45,431 nucleotides of DNA from a bacterium (GTDB taxonomy: Bacteria > Latescibacterota > Latescibacteria > Latescibacterales > Latescibacteraceae). Position numbers and translations under genes: made by a program. Within the stretch, counting starts at the first letter, position 1. Every line of letters begins with the position of its first letter. The stretch is from NCBI GenBank assembly GCA_021372535.1, contig JAJFUH010000123.1, positions 1 to 45,431 on the forward strand, in the 5' to 3' direction. Shown here one piece after another: positions 24,421 to 33,745 of the stretch. The notes under the pieces are model-generated. The model ran no database searches. It saw only the letters and a list, made by a program, of their open reading frames with translations, and was not told the origin of the DNA.

Positions 24421-26191
24421 TTTCCACCGCCGTCCGATCCGGATAATAGATGAAGTACTCTTCAAGAACCCGTTTGACAATCCTTATGGCCATCGAGCCG
24501 GTATAGTTCCCTGTATTTTCGGCAACGCAGGCTATGGCTATGGTCGGATCGTCAAAGGGTGCAAATGCAAGAAACACTTTATGATCTGCTCCATGAGGAT
24601 TCTGGGCAGTCCCGGTTTTTCCCGCTATCACATGCCCCGGAATACGCACCGATTTTGCCGTTCCGGATTCGCTGTTCACCACTCCCCGCATTCCCTCCCT
24701 GACCACATCGAAGGAATGGGGAGAAATCTCAATGATCTGCGCGGCTTTTTCGTACTGCGACCTGTTGAGATGAGGTGTTGTCTTTAAACCCTTTGACGCA
24801 ATTATCCCCGCATAACGGGCCAACTGGAGCACGGTTACCACGACTTCGCCCTGGCCTATGGCAAGGTTCAGCATCATTCCCGGGGAATAATCCACCCCCG
24901 TGCGTTCATAATAGTCAAGCCCGGGCAGAATCCCGGTTACCTCACCACCCAGGTCGATCCCCGTGACCTGCCCCATACCGAGCAGCTTGCCGGTTGTCTC
25001 CCACCGCTCGATCCCGACTTTCCGTCCGAGCTGGTAGAAATATATGTTGCACGACTGGGTGATAGCTCCGATCATGTCAAGGGTACCGTGTTTTCGTCCC
25101 TGATAACAATGGTAGGGTCTGCCGAAATAATACACACCGTTGCACGGCGAAAAAGTCGTACGCTCGCTGAGGCCGCTCTCGAGGCCGGAAATCGCGGTGA
25201 GCATCTTGAAGGTCGATCCCGGCGGGTATGTTGCCTGGATGGCGCGGTTGAACATCGGCTTGTCGGGATTGTTCCAGAGCTCCCTCGATCGCGTTTCCGA
25301 CATCACGCTTGCAAACTCGTTGGGATCGAAGGACGGCGACGAGCACATGACGAGTATTTCCCCGTTCCTCGGGTCCAGCGCCACAAGCGAGCCGAGGATG
25401 GAATCCCCGAACGCTTCTTCAGCCGCGACCTGGAGGCGGACATCGAGGGTCAGGTTCACATTTTCGCCCGGAACCGGGGGATCGGGCTTATATTCGTTTG
25501 AAATGCCAAGCGTCCGGTTCAGGTAGTTACGTTCCTCGAACTTGAAACCGTTTTTTCCCTTGAGGGTGCCCTCATAATACTTTTCGACACCGTACCGGCC
25601 GATAGCCTGCCCGAAGTAATAACCTGTGTCACGGAGTTTCTGATGCTCCTCGGGCGTCAGCTCTCCCATGTATCCGAGCACATGGCAGGCCAGCTCTCCG
25701 AGGGGATAATTGCGCCGCTGGTCAAACACGCATTCCACACCGGCAAGCTCACGGTTATGTTCCTCGATGACCGACGCCAGACGAAAATCGGCGTCTCGTA
25801 CAAGTTTTTGAGGATTCCGGTATTTGGAAGTAATTGTATTGACCGTCCCGGTAAGCTTCTGAACATCTTCACCAAGAAAAGATGCAAGCCGGGGAATGGT
25901 CCGGTCGAATTTTTCACGCTCGATGGGGTCGATCGTTATAGAATAGCTCATACGGTTTTCAGCCAGAACAATGCCGTTTCTGTCGTAGATATATCCCCGT
26001 CCGGCTTCGATGACCTGGCGTTTTAGCCGTTTATCGTTCGATACCTCAACATATAATCTCCACTGAACGACCTGGAGCTGGAACAGACGAAGAATCAGAA
26101 CAGCCATGAAAATGCCCGAGATAAAAAGCAGCGCCCACGGCTTTCTTCCTACTGGCCTATCTTCGGTATCCCATGAGTTGTTTGAAAACAA
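24404..26191 (-). CDS. mrdA: Penicillin-binding protein 2 (transpeptidase)
   Basis: A 595-residue class B penicillin-binding protein of the elongasome, anchored by one N-terminal membrane helix, with the transpeptidase in the periplasm. The three active-site motifs are present: SxxK in PPGSTFKMLTA (about residue 325), SCN in TQSCNIYFYQLG (about 390) and KTG in IAGKTGTAQN (about 520). The pedestal domain contains RGYIYDRNG and the PBP2-typical IGRYGVEKYYEG. I set the start at TTG 26191 because AAGGAGG lies eight bases before it; another in-frame TTG at 26212 overlaps that site and is less likely. The start lies inside mreD (35-base overlap) and the end overlaps rodA. Confidence 0.93.
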   Translation of the reverse strand: MFSNNSWDTEDRPVGRKPWALLFISGIFMAVLILRLFQLQVVQWRLYVEVSNDKRLKRQVIEAGRGYIYDRNGIVLAENRMSYSITIDPIEREKFDRTIPRLASFLGEDVQKLTGTVNTITSKYRNPQKLVRDADFRLASVIEEHNRELAGVECVFDQRRNYPLGELACHVLGYMGELTPEEHQKLRDTGYYFGQAIGRYGVEKYYEGTLKGKNGFKFEERNYLNRTLGISNEYKPDPPVPGENVNLTLDVRLQVAAEEAFGDSILGSLVALDPRNGEILVMCSSPSFDPNEFASVMSETRSRELWNNPDKPMFNRAIQATYPPGSTFKMLTAISGLESGLSERTTFSPCNGVYYFGRPYHCYQGRKHGTLDMIGAITQSCNIYFYQLGRKVGIERWETTGKLLGMGQVTGIDLGGEVTGILPGLDYYERTGVDYSPGMMLNLAIGQGEVVVTVLQLARYAGIIASKGLKTTPHLNRSQYEKAAQIIEISPHSFDVVREGMRGVVNSESGTAKSVRIPGHVIAGKTGTAQNPHGADHKVFLAFAPFDDPTIAIACVAENTGNYTGSMAIRIVKRVLEEYFIYYPDRTAVENVKAD

Positions 26192-26672
26192 AGAGCAATC
26201 CTCCTTCTTCAATCCACTCCCAGACGGTCATCAACACCACTGACAGCACCGAGGTAAAGAGCGCTCCCGCAATACTCCACCTGAGAAACAGACTTAACAT
26301 CATCGAAAGATCAAGGTGCGAGTAAAAGGTGAGATAGAGTAAATCATGTGCAAGACAGGCAAGCAATGTCATAAACAGGCGGACCGCTCCCCTCTCGACC
26401 GTAATCCGCTCCCTGATAAATCCCAGTGCGAAACCGACCAGGGACATGACCAGAGAGTTATACCCCAGGTATTCGGGAGAATAAACATCCTGCAGAAATC
26501 CGATTAAAAAACCATAGAGGGTGATTTCAAACGATTCGGAAGTACTTGCCAGATAGAGCAGGACGAGCATAGCCAGATCAGGCCGTACGCCAAATATGGT
26601 GAAACGGCCGATTACGGTCGACTGGACAAGAAGCGCAAGGGCTATAATAAGTATGTTTTTAATAACATTCAT
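26157..26672 (-). CDS. mreD: Rod shape-determining membrane protein MreD
   Basis: A 171-residue polytopic inner-membrane protein with about five hydrophobic helices. Its size and sequence pattern (ALALLVQSTVIGRFTIFGVRPDL, then GFLIGFLQDVYSPEYLGYNSL) are typical of MreD, which links MreC, PBP2 and RodA. It is followed by, and overlaps, the PBP2 gene. A gap of 176 bases separates it from mreC, the only sizeable gap in this operon; I found no gene in that gap. Confidence 0.92.
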   Translation of the reverse strand: MNVIKNILIIALALLVQSTVIGRFTIFGVRPDLAMLVLLYLASTSESFEITLYGFLIGFLQDVYSPEYLGYNSLVMSLVGFALGFIRERITVERGAVRLFMTLLACLAHDLLYLTFYSHLDLSMMLSLFLRWSIAGALFTSVLSVVLMTVWEWIEEGGLLFVFKQLMGYRR

Positions 26673-26848
26673 GCCAATACCGGCTTACATGAGAGAGTGC
26701 AGTACCGGAAAAACATCTGAATTCATTCCGTCCCGATACCTGTATACTTATCACCGATTACCATGGCACCATGAGACACGCTGTTATCTCGCGTTCTCTG
26801 CCGGATATAAACGGAATACGGAAAATAAACTCTACCCAACAACTGGCA

Positions 26849-27703
26849 TCATTGTGTTTCCGGCCTTGTGAATTGTTCCGAACCGCCGGCTCCTTCCCAC
26901 ACATCGGTGCGCTCGGACCCCCTGAGAACGAATACTTCCTGGAGATGCGAGAAATCAACGGCGGGTTTGACAAGAACGCTGGCATACAGCTCGACTTCAC
27001 TGATCGATTCTTCCGCGACTGTCCCGATAAGCAGACCCGCAGGGAATATACCGCCGAACCCTGTCGTATAGACCTTTGCCCCCACTTCGGGAGTTTTCTG
27101 GCGCAGGAGACCATACATGACAAGGCTGGGACCGCCGCGCCAGCTTATAATGCCATATGCATCGCTGTTTTCCACAACGGCCGAGACTTTTGAATTAACG
27201 TCAACGACAATCTGGACACTCGATGAGGAGCGGTAGCTTTCGAAGACTTTCCCGACAAGACCTTCCGCCGTGATAACCGCCATGTTCTTACGGACACCAT
27301 CGGCTGTACCGGCATCGATGATGATGGTATTGACCACGCGGTCGACGTCACGGCCAACGACGGTCGCTGCGACGACGGAATCCCCGAAGGAGAGATGCTG
27401 GCGGAGACCAAGGAGCTGCCTGAGGCGCTCGTTTTCACGGATGGCGGTATTACTGTAACTGATCTGGTCTGAAAGTATCAGGTTCTGGAGCCTGAGGCGT
27501 TTGTTCTCACGCCACAGGTCAAGCATGTAAATGCCCCATGAGAAGGTAAAACGGCCGGTATTGAAAACGGCGGTTGTAACCGACCGAGCGAAGCGTGCTT
27601 TTGAACTGTCCTCCAGGATCATCATGGAAAAGGACAACAGAACAGTCACGAACAGGCTGACTACCCGCCTGTGCTCTGTGATGAACTGGATAGCCCTTCT
27701 CAT
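26849..27703 (-). CDS. mreC: Cell shape-determining protein MreC
   Basis: A 284-residue bitopic protein with an N-terminal membrane helix (about 13-30), a coiled coil (about 62-97, LWRENKRLRLQNLILSDQ and following) and two beta-barrel-like periplasmic domains (ATVVGRDVDRVVNTIIIDAG, GLVGKVFES, TTGFGGIFPAGLLIGTV). MreC forms periplasmic filaments that activate PBP2-RodA. It starts three bases after mreB ends, with no separate strong ribosome binding site, so coupling to mreB is likely. Residues after about 265 are polar and probably disordered. Confidence 0.94.
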   Translation of the reverse strand: MRRAIQFITEHRRVVSLFVTVLLSFSMMILEDSSKARFARSVTTAVFNTGRFTFSWGIYMLDLWRENKRLRLQNLILSDQISYSNTAIRENERLRQLLGLRQHLSFGDSVVAATVVGRDVDRVVNTIIIDAGTADGVRKNMAVITAEGLVGKVFESYRSSSSVQIVVDVNSKVSAVVENSDAYGIISWRGGPSLVMYGLLRQKTPEVGAKVYTTGFGGIFPAGLLIGTVAEESISEVELYASVLVKPAVDFSHLQEVFVLRGSERTDVWEGAGGSEQFTRPETQ

Positions 27704-27706
27704 CCG

Positions 27707-28726
27707 TTAAAAAAGAACCTTTCTGTAGGCGGAGATATTTTCGAGAATCTTCCCGGTTCCGCGAACAACACAGGTCAGCGGGTCCTCGGCAACGTGGACG
27801 GGCAGATTGGTTTCATTGCGGATCCGGCGGTCCATACCGCGGAGAAGCGCACCACCGCCGGTAAGGATAATGCCCCTGTCCAGAATGTCCGCTGCAACCT
27901 CGGGCGGTGTGCGTTCGAGGGAGAGCATGACGGCATCGGTAATGGCATTGAGCGGCTCGGCAAGCGCTTCACGGATTTCGACCGAGCTAATGGTTATGGT
28001 TCTGGGGATGGCCGCCACGAGATCACGTCCCCTGATCTGGGTTTCAAGTTCTTCTTCAAGCTCGCAGGCGCTTCCGATCTCTTTTTTAATTTCCTCGGCT
28101 GTCCGCTCGCCTATGAGAAGATTATAATTCTTTTTGAGATACTGAACGATTGCATCGTCGTGCTTGTCACCGCCGATACGAATCGATGTGGCGCCGTTGA
28201 CGATACCGGAAAGCGCAATGACCGCGATTTCCGATGTTCCGCCGCCGATATCGATGACCATCGAGCCGACGGGCTCATGAACGTTGATACCAACGCCGAT
28301 AGCGCCGGCCATGGGTTCCGACACGAGATAAACCTCACGGGCGTTCACCCGTTCCGCCGAGAGCCGCACCGCCCGTTTCTCGACTTCCGTAATGCCGGAC
28401 GGTACACCGATCACAATTCTCGGCCTGACGAGAAACCGGTTTTTAATAACACGCTTGAGCAGAATGCGAAGCATCTCCTCAGTTACTTCAAAATCCGCAA
28501 TGACACCCTCGCGGAGCGGCCGGACCGTCATGATTTCACCGGGAGTCCGTCCGACCATTTCTTTTGCCTGGTGACCGACAGCGAGAACGCGCCGTGATTT
28601 CGATTCGATAGCAACAATCGACGGTTCGTTGACAACGATGCCTTCACCGCGGACACAAATAAGAATGTTGGCTGTACCGAGATCGATTCCGATATCGCTC
28701 GACAGGAAACCGCTCATCAAACCCAT
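27707..28726 (-). CDS. mreB: Rod shape-determining actin MreB
   Basis: A 339-residue bacterial actin that organises lateral peptidoglycan synthesis at the inner face of the membrane. Actin-family motifs are clear: phosphate 1 DIGIDLGTANILI, the connect segment VGHQAKEMVGRTPGEI, phosphate 2 VIDIGGGTSEIAV and adenosine motif ILTGGGALLRGMD. The length is normal. The N-terminal MGLMSGFLSSD could act as an amphipathic membrane-contacting segment, as in other Gram-negative MreBs. GGAG precedes the ATG. It lies 28 bases downstream of purH, so shape genes seem to be co-transcribed with purine genes. Confidence 0.96.
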   Translation of the reverse strand: MGLMSGFLSSDIGIDLGTANILICVRGEGIVVNEPSIVAIESKSRRVLAVGHQAKEMVGRTPGEIMTVRPLREGVIADFEVTEEMLRILLKRVIKNRFLVRPRIVIGVPSGITEVEKRAVRLSAERVNAREVYLVSEPMAGAIGVGINVHEPVGSMVIDIGGGTSEIAVIALSGIVNGATSIRIGGDKHDDAIVQYLKKNYNLLIGERTAEEIKKEIGSACELEEELETQIRGRDLVAAIPRTITISSVEIREALAEPLNAITDAVMLSLERTPPEVAADILDRGIILTGGGALLRGMDRRIRNETNLPVHVAEDPLTCVVRGTGKILENISAYRKVLF

Positions 28727-28754
28727 ATGTACAACTCCATGAAAACATGTTATG

Positions 28755-30368
28755 TTAATGGAGGAAATGTCTCATTCCGGTAAATACCATAGCCACGCCG
28801 AGCTCATCGGCAGCGGCAATAACCTCATCATCCCTGACAGACCCGCCGGGCTGGATAATATAGCGGACGCCGAGGGCAGCCGCCTCGCGTACGGTGTCAT
28901 CAAAGGGGAAAAACGCATCTGAAGCCAGCACCGATGCTGCCAGCCTGGCCTGAATCCACTGTTCGCGGTCGCCTCCCGGAGCCTGTTCATCGAACGCGTG
29001 CTCGAGGTTTTCCCGGGCTTTTGTAGCGGCGAGTTTACGCAGGCTGTCGACACGGTTCGGCTGTCCCGCACCCATGCCGAGCACATGATAAAAGCCCGGC
29101 TCATATTCCTCGCACAGGACAATCGCATTCGATTTCGTGTTCTTGCAGGCGATCATGGAAAATTTTGCAAGCTCTTGCAATGAACCGGGGAAACCGGCTT
29201 TTGTCACCACTTCCCACTTTTCCCACAGCTCACGGTCGGGGTCCTGCCGGAGCATGCCGCCAAGCACCTGCCTTAATGCCGGTGTATCCGGATTTCCGAT
29301 TCCGGCGACATCGAGCCTGACCAGCATGATGTTCTTCTTCCTGCGGAGCTCATCGAGCGCCTCGGGGGTAAAATCCGGGGCAATGATGCTCTCGACCATC
29401 TTACCCTTCAGGAAACCGGCCGCTTCCGCATCGAACGGTACGGTACAGGCGATGACCGATCCGAACGCGCTTATACGGTCGCCGTCCCACGCCGCGCTGA
29501 GCGCCGATGCAACCGTTCTCCCCGTGGCGAGACCGCAGGGATTGGTATGCTTGATAACCGAGACCGCAGGGGCCGGAGCGCAATCCTTGACCGCCATGAC
29601 CGCACCGGTCATGTCGACATAGTTATTGTACGAGAGCTGCTTGCCCCAAACCTGCTCGGCATCGGCAAGGGTCGGACAGGTTAATCCCTCCTCCCTGAAA
29701 AACATGGCTTTCTGGTGCCAGTTTTCACCGTAACGGAGCGCTGTCCCGCCGGTGTACTTCAACCTGAGTATATGTTCGCCCAGGAAACGCTCCGAAAGGA
29801 AACGATCGATCGCCGCATCATAATCGGCGGTATGACGGAACACCTTTGCCGCAAGATACTGCCGCGTTTTATCCGACAGTTCCCCCTGCGCTTTCAATTC
29901 ATCGAGCACGAGCCCGTAATCGCGGGGATCGGTCACCGCGCCCACATAGCGGTTGTTTTTGGCGGCGCTCCGCAGCATGGTCGGCCCGCCTATATCGATA
30001 TTCTCGATGGCATCATCGATGGTGACATCATCACGGGCCACGGTTTTTTCAAACGGGTAGAGATTGACGACCACGAGATCGATGAAACCGATGCCGTTCT
30101 CTTTGAGCTGGCGAATATGATCCTCGGAGTCACGGACAGCGAGCAGGGCGCCGTGAACCTTCGGATGAAGCGTTTTCACACGGCCGTCGAGGATTTCGGG
30201 AAACCCCGTCACCTGGTCGATAGCCGTCACCGATACTCCCGCCTCGCGGAGTGTCCGGGCGGTGCCGCCGGTCGATATGATCTCCACGCCGAGACCGGCC
30301 AGCGTCTGAGCAAATTCCACGATACCTGTTTTATCCGATACGCTGACAAGCGCTCGTTTCACTTTCAT
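28755..30368 (-). CDS. purH: Bifunctional AICAR transformylase/IMP cyclohydrolase
   Basis: A 537-residue bifunctional enzyme catalysing the last two steps of IMP synthesis. The N-terminal MGS-like cyclohydrolase domain (1 to about 200) starts with [17 protein letters not shown] and has [27 protein letters not shown] and [10 protein letters not shown]. The C-terminal transformylase domain has [20 protein letters not shown] and [12 protein letters not shown], ending with [14 protein letters not shown]. The length is close to typical. AGGGGGGC is the ribosome binding site. It begins 38 bases after purC. Confidence 0.96.
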   Translation of the reverse strand: MKVKRALVSVSDKTGIVEFAQTLAGLGVEIISTGGTARTLREAGVSVTAIDQVTGFPEILDGRVKTLHPKVHGALLAVRDSEDHIRQLKENGIGFIDLVVVNLYPFEKTVARDDVTIDDAIENIDIGGPTMLRSAAKNNRYVGAVTDPRDYGLVLDELKAQGELSDKTRQYLAAKVFRHTADYDAAIDRFLSERFLGEHILRLKYTGGTALRYGENWHQKAMFFREEGLTCPTLADAEQVWGKQLSYNNYVDMTGAVMAVKDCAPAPAVSVIKHTNPCGLATGRTVASALSAAWDGDRISAFGSVIACTVPFDAEAAGFLKGKMVESIIAPDFTPEALDELRRKKNIMLVRLDVAGIGNPDTPALRQVLGGMLRQDPDRELWEKWEVVTKAGFPGSLQELAKFSMIACKNTKSNAIVLCEEYEPGFYHVLGMGAGQPNRVDSLRKLAATKARENLEHAFDEQAPGGDREQWIQARLAASVLASDAFFPFDDTVREAAALGVRYIIQPGGSVRDDEVIAAADELGVAMVFTGMRHFLH

Positions 30369-30406
30369 TGCAAATGCCCCCCTGGTGCTGTTTCATACAT
30401 CCGCAT

Positions 30407-31288
30407 TCAGTCATTTAACAGGAGATTCCGTACCTCGCGGTACTTCTCGATAGTCTTTTCAACAATATTTTCGGGAAGCGGCGGAGCAGGCGGAGTCTTG
30501 TCCCAGTCGAGACCTTCCAGATAATCCCTCACAAACTGCTTGTCGAACGACCGCTGCGATCTGCCGGGCTCGTATTCAAGTGCCGGCCAGAACCGTGACG
30601 AATCAGGTGACAGAATCTCGTCGATCAGTATCGTGCGGCCGTCCACGCTCCCGAACTCGAATTTCGTGTCGGCGATTATGATGTTTTTCGTCGCAGCATA
30701 CGCCCGTGCTTTTTCATACACCCCGAGGGTCAGATCGCGGATTTCATCCGCCTGCTTTCGACCTATCATGCCTGCTATGACATCGAAGCTCACATTGATA
30801 TCATGTCCCGATTCGGCCTTGGTCGACGGAGTGAAGATATTTTCGGGGAGTTTTTCCGACTCCCTGAGCCCTGAGGGAAGCTTGATACCGCAGATTGCCT
30901 GCGTTTCACGGTACTCCTTCCATCCGCTGCCCGACAGGTATCCCCGGACGATACATTCCACATCGAAACGCTGTGCCTTTCTGACGAGCATGGAACGTCC
31001 CTCGAGCTGGTCGCGATAGGGTTCGAGAACACCGGGAAAATCCCCGAACCGGGCGCTTACGAGATGATTGGGAACCACATCGCTTACATAATCGAACCAG
31101 AAAAGAGACATCTCGGTGAGTATCTTTCCCTTGCCGGGGATTCCGTTGGGCATGATGCAGTCAAATGCGCTGATCCGGTCGGTTGCCACGATAAGCAGCT
31201 CGTCACCCAGATCATACACATCACGAACCTTGCCGTGGGCATAGAGAGGTACAACGGGGATATCGGTGGTTATGAGCGCTCTTTCCAA
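30407..31288 (-). CDS. purC: SAICAR synthetase
   Basis: A 293-residue phosphoribosylaminoimidazole-succinocarboxamide synthase, the step joining CAIR and aspartate in purine synthesis. Family motifs are [55 protein letters not shown] and [15 protein letters not shown]. The length fits the longer bacterial/fungal-like form. The start is TTG 31288 with GGGAGG four bases upstream; no ATG is suitably placed. It is the first gene of the run to murD and has a long structured leader. Confidence 0.95.
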   Translation of the reverse strand: MERALITTDIPVVPLYAHGKVRDVYDLGDELLIVATDRISAFDCIMPNGIPGKGKILTEMSLFWFDYVSDVVPNHLVSARFGDFPGVLEPYRDQLEGRSMLVRKAQRFDVECIVRGYLSGSGWKEYRETQAICGIKLPSGLRESEKLPENIFTPSTKAESGHDINVSFDVIAGMIGRKQADEIRDLTLGVYEKARAYAATKNIIIADTKFEFGSVDGRTILIDEILSPDSSRFWPALEYEPGRSQRSFDKQFVRDYLEGLDWDKTPPAPPLPENIVEKTIEKYREVRNLLLND

Positions 31289-31359
31289 AACACCTCCCGA
31301 AACACTACCGGTTTTCTCTGTAAGTACGTTGAAGAGGACGGAGAATAAGTATCTTTTTC

Positions 31360-31401
31360 ACGCCCCGACGACAAAAAAGTGAGCTTTTTTATTGTCGGCG
31401 T
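31360..31401 (-). promoter_or_regulatory. Stem-loop in the purC leader
   Basis: An interrupted palindrome: outer arms ACGCC/GGCGT, then GAC/GTC and GACAAAAAAG / CTTTTTTATTGTC with a 4-base loop (TGAG). It lies 72 bases upstream of the purC start, so it would be transcribed as part of the leader. The internal U-run could make it an attenuator-like structure, but no purine aptamer is recognised. Confidence 0.35.
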
Positions 31402-31506
31402 AATATTTCATTACTGCGTGATGACTCCCGACAATGTATACCCATATTATCAGTAATTTTTATCATGCATGTAAATGATTACTACACAAGATACTGTCAT
31501 TTTGCC

Positions 31507-31525
31507 GTATAATACCACATTATAC
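31507..31525 (-). promoter_or_regulatory. Possible purC promoter with palindromic -10 region
   Basis: GTATAAT / ATTATAC, a 7-bp inverted repeat with a 5-base spacer, covers a possible -10 element (TATTAT on the minus strand) placed 17 bases from a weak -35-like TTGCGC. It lies about 220 bases upstream of purC. It may be a promoter, an operator, or both; the assignment is weak. Confidence 0.3.
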
Positions 31526-31675
31526 TGCTGAGCGCAATAAAAATGCCGATTTTTCAAGCGCTTTTTCAATATTTTTTCTCATACGTATTCACGAAACGGA
31601 ACCGACAGGGCGGGAATAATAATAAATATTTGTAATACAATAAGTTATATCAGAAGTGGCTATTTCCGGCATTTT

Positions 31676-32113
31676 TCACTTATCAAGCAGTCGCCGCAGA
31701 GCCTCTATTCCGAGAATGTACGAAAAGGGGCCGAAACCGCTTATCTGTCCGGCGCACACGGGAGCAATCACCGAAATGCGGCGGAATTCCTCACGGTTAT
31801 GGATGTTTGACAGGTGAACCTCGACAAAGGGAATGGCAACAGCCGCGATGGCGTCCCGGACCGCGATGCTGTAGTGGGTGAACGCGCCCGGGTTGATCAC
31901 TACCCCCTCAAACCGTGAGGGAGCATGGTGAACAGCATCGATAAGAGCGCCTTCACTGTTGGACTGAAAGGCTTCCACCTCGAATCCGATGGAGCTTCCA
32001 AACCGTACTGCCTCGCTCGTGATCGCTTCAAGGGTCGTATCGCCGTATACCGAGCGTTCGCGTGTTCCGAGGAGATTGAGATTCGGCCCGTTGATGATGA
32101 GGATTCTGTGCAT
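31676..32113 (-). CDS. aroQ: 3-dehydroquinate dehydratase, type II
   Basis: A 145-residue type II dehydroquinase of the shikimate pathway, forming dodecamers in the cytoplasm. The active-site residues are visible: [17 protein letters not shown] (residues 8-24, with R18 and catalytic Y23), [18 protein letters not shown] with the conserved histidine, and [14 protein letters not shown]. The length is normal. The start is ATG 32113 with GAGGT upstream; the frame extends eight more codons. It is preceded, 239 bases upstream, by prs on the same strand, with a short dispersed repeat in between. Confidence 0.95.
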   Translation of the reverse strand: MHRILIINGPNLNLLGTRERSVYGDTTLEAITSEAVRFGSSIGFEVEAFQSNSEGALIDAVHHAPSRFEGVVINPGAFTHYSIAVRDAIAAVAIPFVEVHLSNIHNREEFRRISVIAPVCAGQISGFGPFSYILGIEALRRLLDK

Positions 32114-32164
32114 GTGATTGTACCTCGATTTGGGCATCCGTTTAACCCGATCACAGTATACATT

Positions 32165-32200
32165 TAATAGAAGGCGGATTTACGCGGATCGGGCGGATTT
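32165..32200. repeat. GCGGATTTACGCGGAT-type dispersed repeat, copy 1
   Basis: The sequence around AATAGAAGGCGGATTTACGC continues with GGATCGGGCGGATTT. Two related copies occur at 33352-33389 and 34742-34772. All three are intergenic within 2.6 kb, with the shared core (A)TAGAA..CGGATTT(A)CGCGGAT. Coding function is excluded by position and length. Confidence 0.7.
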
Positions 32201-32352
32201 GTATTTAAGTGTATGAATTATATAGAATAGCTGATTGCCTGATACATATAATCTTTATCTGACTATTCAATTACACCGGATTATCCCCAAAAACAGCTGC
32301 CGAAACGGTATCGTTCGCGGCGTTCGGGAAAAGGGTAACGGTTCCCCTGCCG

Positions 32353-33294
32353 CTACAGAAAGAGCTTCGATACCGATGTGCCCATGTGTATGGCCGCAAT
32401 AGCGTCGCCGAACAGCCGGGCAACACTCAACACATGAATTTTCTTGTAATTACAGAACCGGGTCTGATCAATGGTGTTCGTGGTGACAAACTCCTTGATA
32501 TCGGATTCATCGATCCGCTCGCATGCGTTGTCGCAGAGAACACCATGAGTGCAGCCGGCATAGATGTCATTCGCCCCGTTCTCCTTGAGCGTCCGGCATG
32601 CTTCGATCATCGAGCCTCCGGTGCTGACCTCGTCATCGATAAGGAAACAATCCCTGTTATCGACCTCCCCGATGATACGGAGCACCTTGGCTTTTTCATT
32701 ATCGCTGTACCGCCGCTTATCGAGAATAACCATGGGCACATCGAGACGGCGTGCATATCCCTCGGCGCGTTTTGCCGATCCCACATCGGGTGCGGTTATC
32801 ACGTAATTTTTGAGTTTTTTGGAACTTATGTAATTACACATCATGTGTTTTATCTGAAGCTGGTCGACAGGGATACGACCGAATCCGCCGATCTGGGGCG
32901 CATGAAGGTCCATGCTCAGGATACGGTTGGCGCCGGCGGTTTCGAGCAGATCGGCGACGAGACGCGCGGTTATGGAAATACGGGGCTCGTCCTTTTTATC
33001 GGAGCGGACATAGGGATAGTACGGCATCACCGCGGTAATCCGTGAGGCGGACGCATACTTCAGCGCATCGATGATGATGAGGAGTTCCATGAGCGCTTCG
33101 TTCGTATCGGGGTAACCGGACTGAATAACAAAAACATCGTCCTCGCGGACGCTTTCTTCAATCCGCACCTTGATATTATCGTTCGTAAATTTTTTATAGC
33201 TCATCTTGCCGAGATCGATGGAGAGACAGGAACAGATCTCTTTTGCAAGTCCCTGATTCGAAAGACCGGCAAAAATCTTGAGCCGCCGTTTCAC
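32353..33294 (-). CDS. prs: Ribose-phosphate pyrophosphokinase
   Basis: A 313-residue PRPP synthase, which supplies PRPP to purine, pyrimidine, histidine, tryptophan and NAD synthesis. Motifs are FVIQSGYPDTNEALMELL (55-72), PYYPYVRSDKKDEPRISITA (91-110), the flexible-loop histidine H131 in SMDLHAPQIGGF, and the PRPP loop LIDDEVSTGGSM (218-229). That loop departs from the usual VDDxxDTAGT form but keeps the double aspartate and TG. The start is GTG 33294, with AAGGGGGG upstream. It is near purC-purH but separated by aroQ and gaps, so it is probably a separate transcript. Confidence 0.93.
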   Translation of the reverse strand: MKRRLKIFAGLSNQGLAKEICSCLSIDLGKMSYKKFTNDNIKVRIEESVREDDVFVIQSGYPDTNEALMELLIIIDALKYASASRITAVMPYYPYVRSDKKDEPRISITARLVADLLETAGANRILSMDLHAPQIGGFGRIPVDQLQIKHMMCNYISSKKLKNYVITAPDVGSAKRAEGYARRLDVPMVILDKRRYSDNEKAKVLRIIGEVDNRDCFLIDDEVSTGGSMIEACRTLKENGANDIYAGCTHGVLCDNACERIDESDIKEFVTTNTIDQTRFCNYKKIHVLSVARLFGDAIAAIHMGTSVSKLFL

Positions 33295-33745
33295 TGCACA
33301 CCCCCCTTGCAGAATAGCTGTGGTTTATCGACCGTATCTATTCGCACGATTCAATAGAACACGGATTTACGCGGATTGAGCGGATTCACATGGATAAATT
33401 TGAAAATGTGAAGTTCTGAGTGTCACTTACTGTTTAATAAATAATATATTATTAATTTTATTAACTTCGCGGAAAAATTATCGATACATCATTCATAATA
33501 ATTCCCCGACAGAAAATTTACACAATTTCCGGGGTGATTTCAACTGATAGTTAAGCAGTCGACGAAAAAGAATATTATTACACGTCGCCCTTGATGACCG
33601 GTTCTGCATGCACCTTTTTTACGGCCTGTATCAATAAAAATGTACCGTCAGGTCATATACCCGTTATATTTATGACACCACCGTCACCATGAACAATGCA
33701 TACTGGAACAAAAGACAAGCTCACCGGAAAAGGCGCCTTTGAACA
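33295..33745. other. Divergent prs/methyltransferase intergenic region
   Basis: 451 AT-rich bases between divergent genes. It contains the second GCGGATTTACGCGGAT-type repeat (33352-33389) and otherwise nothing I can support as a gene or RNA. The promoters of prs and of the methyltransferase gene should lie here. Confidence 0.4.
33352..33389. repeat. GCGGATTTACGCGGAT-type dispersed repeat, copy 2
   Basis: CAATAGAACACGGATTTACG continues with CGGATTGAGCGGATTCAC. It aligns with the copies at 32165 and 34742. Confidence 0.7.

Larger units (their letters stand above)
31289..31675. other. purC leader and aroQ-purC intergenic region
   Basis: 387 bases with no gene. It holds the structured purC leader (31360-31401), a short palindrome overlapping a possible promoter (31507-31525) and AT-rich sequence after aroQ. 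No known riboswitch consensus was recognised by eye. Confidence 0.45.

Noticed and set aside
31289-31675. Purine or ZTP riboswitch upstream of purC
   Set aside because: No conserved aptamer core could be matched by eye; only a generic stem-loop is reported.
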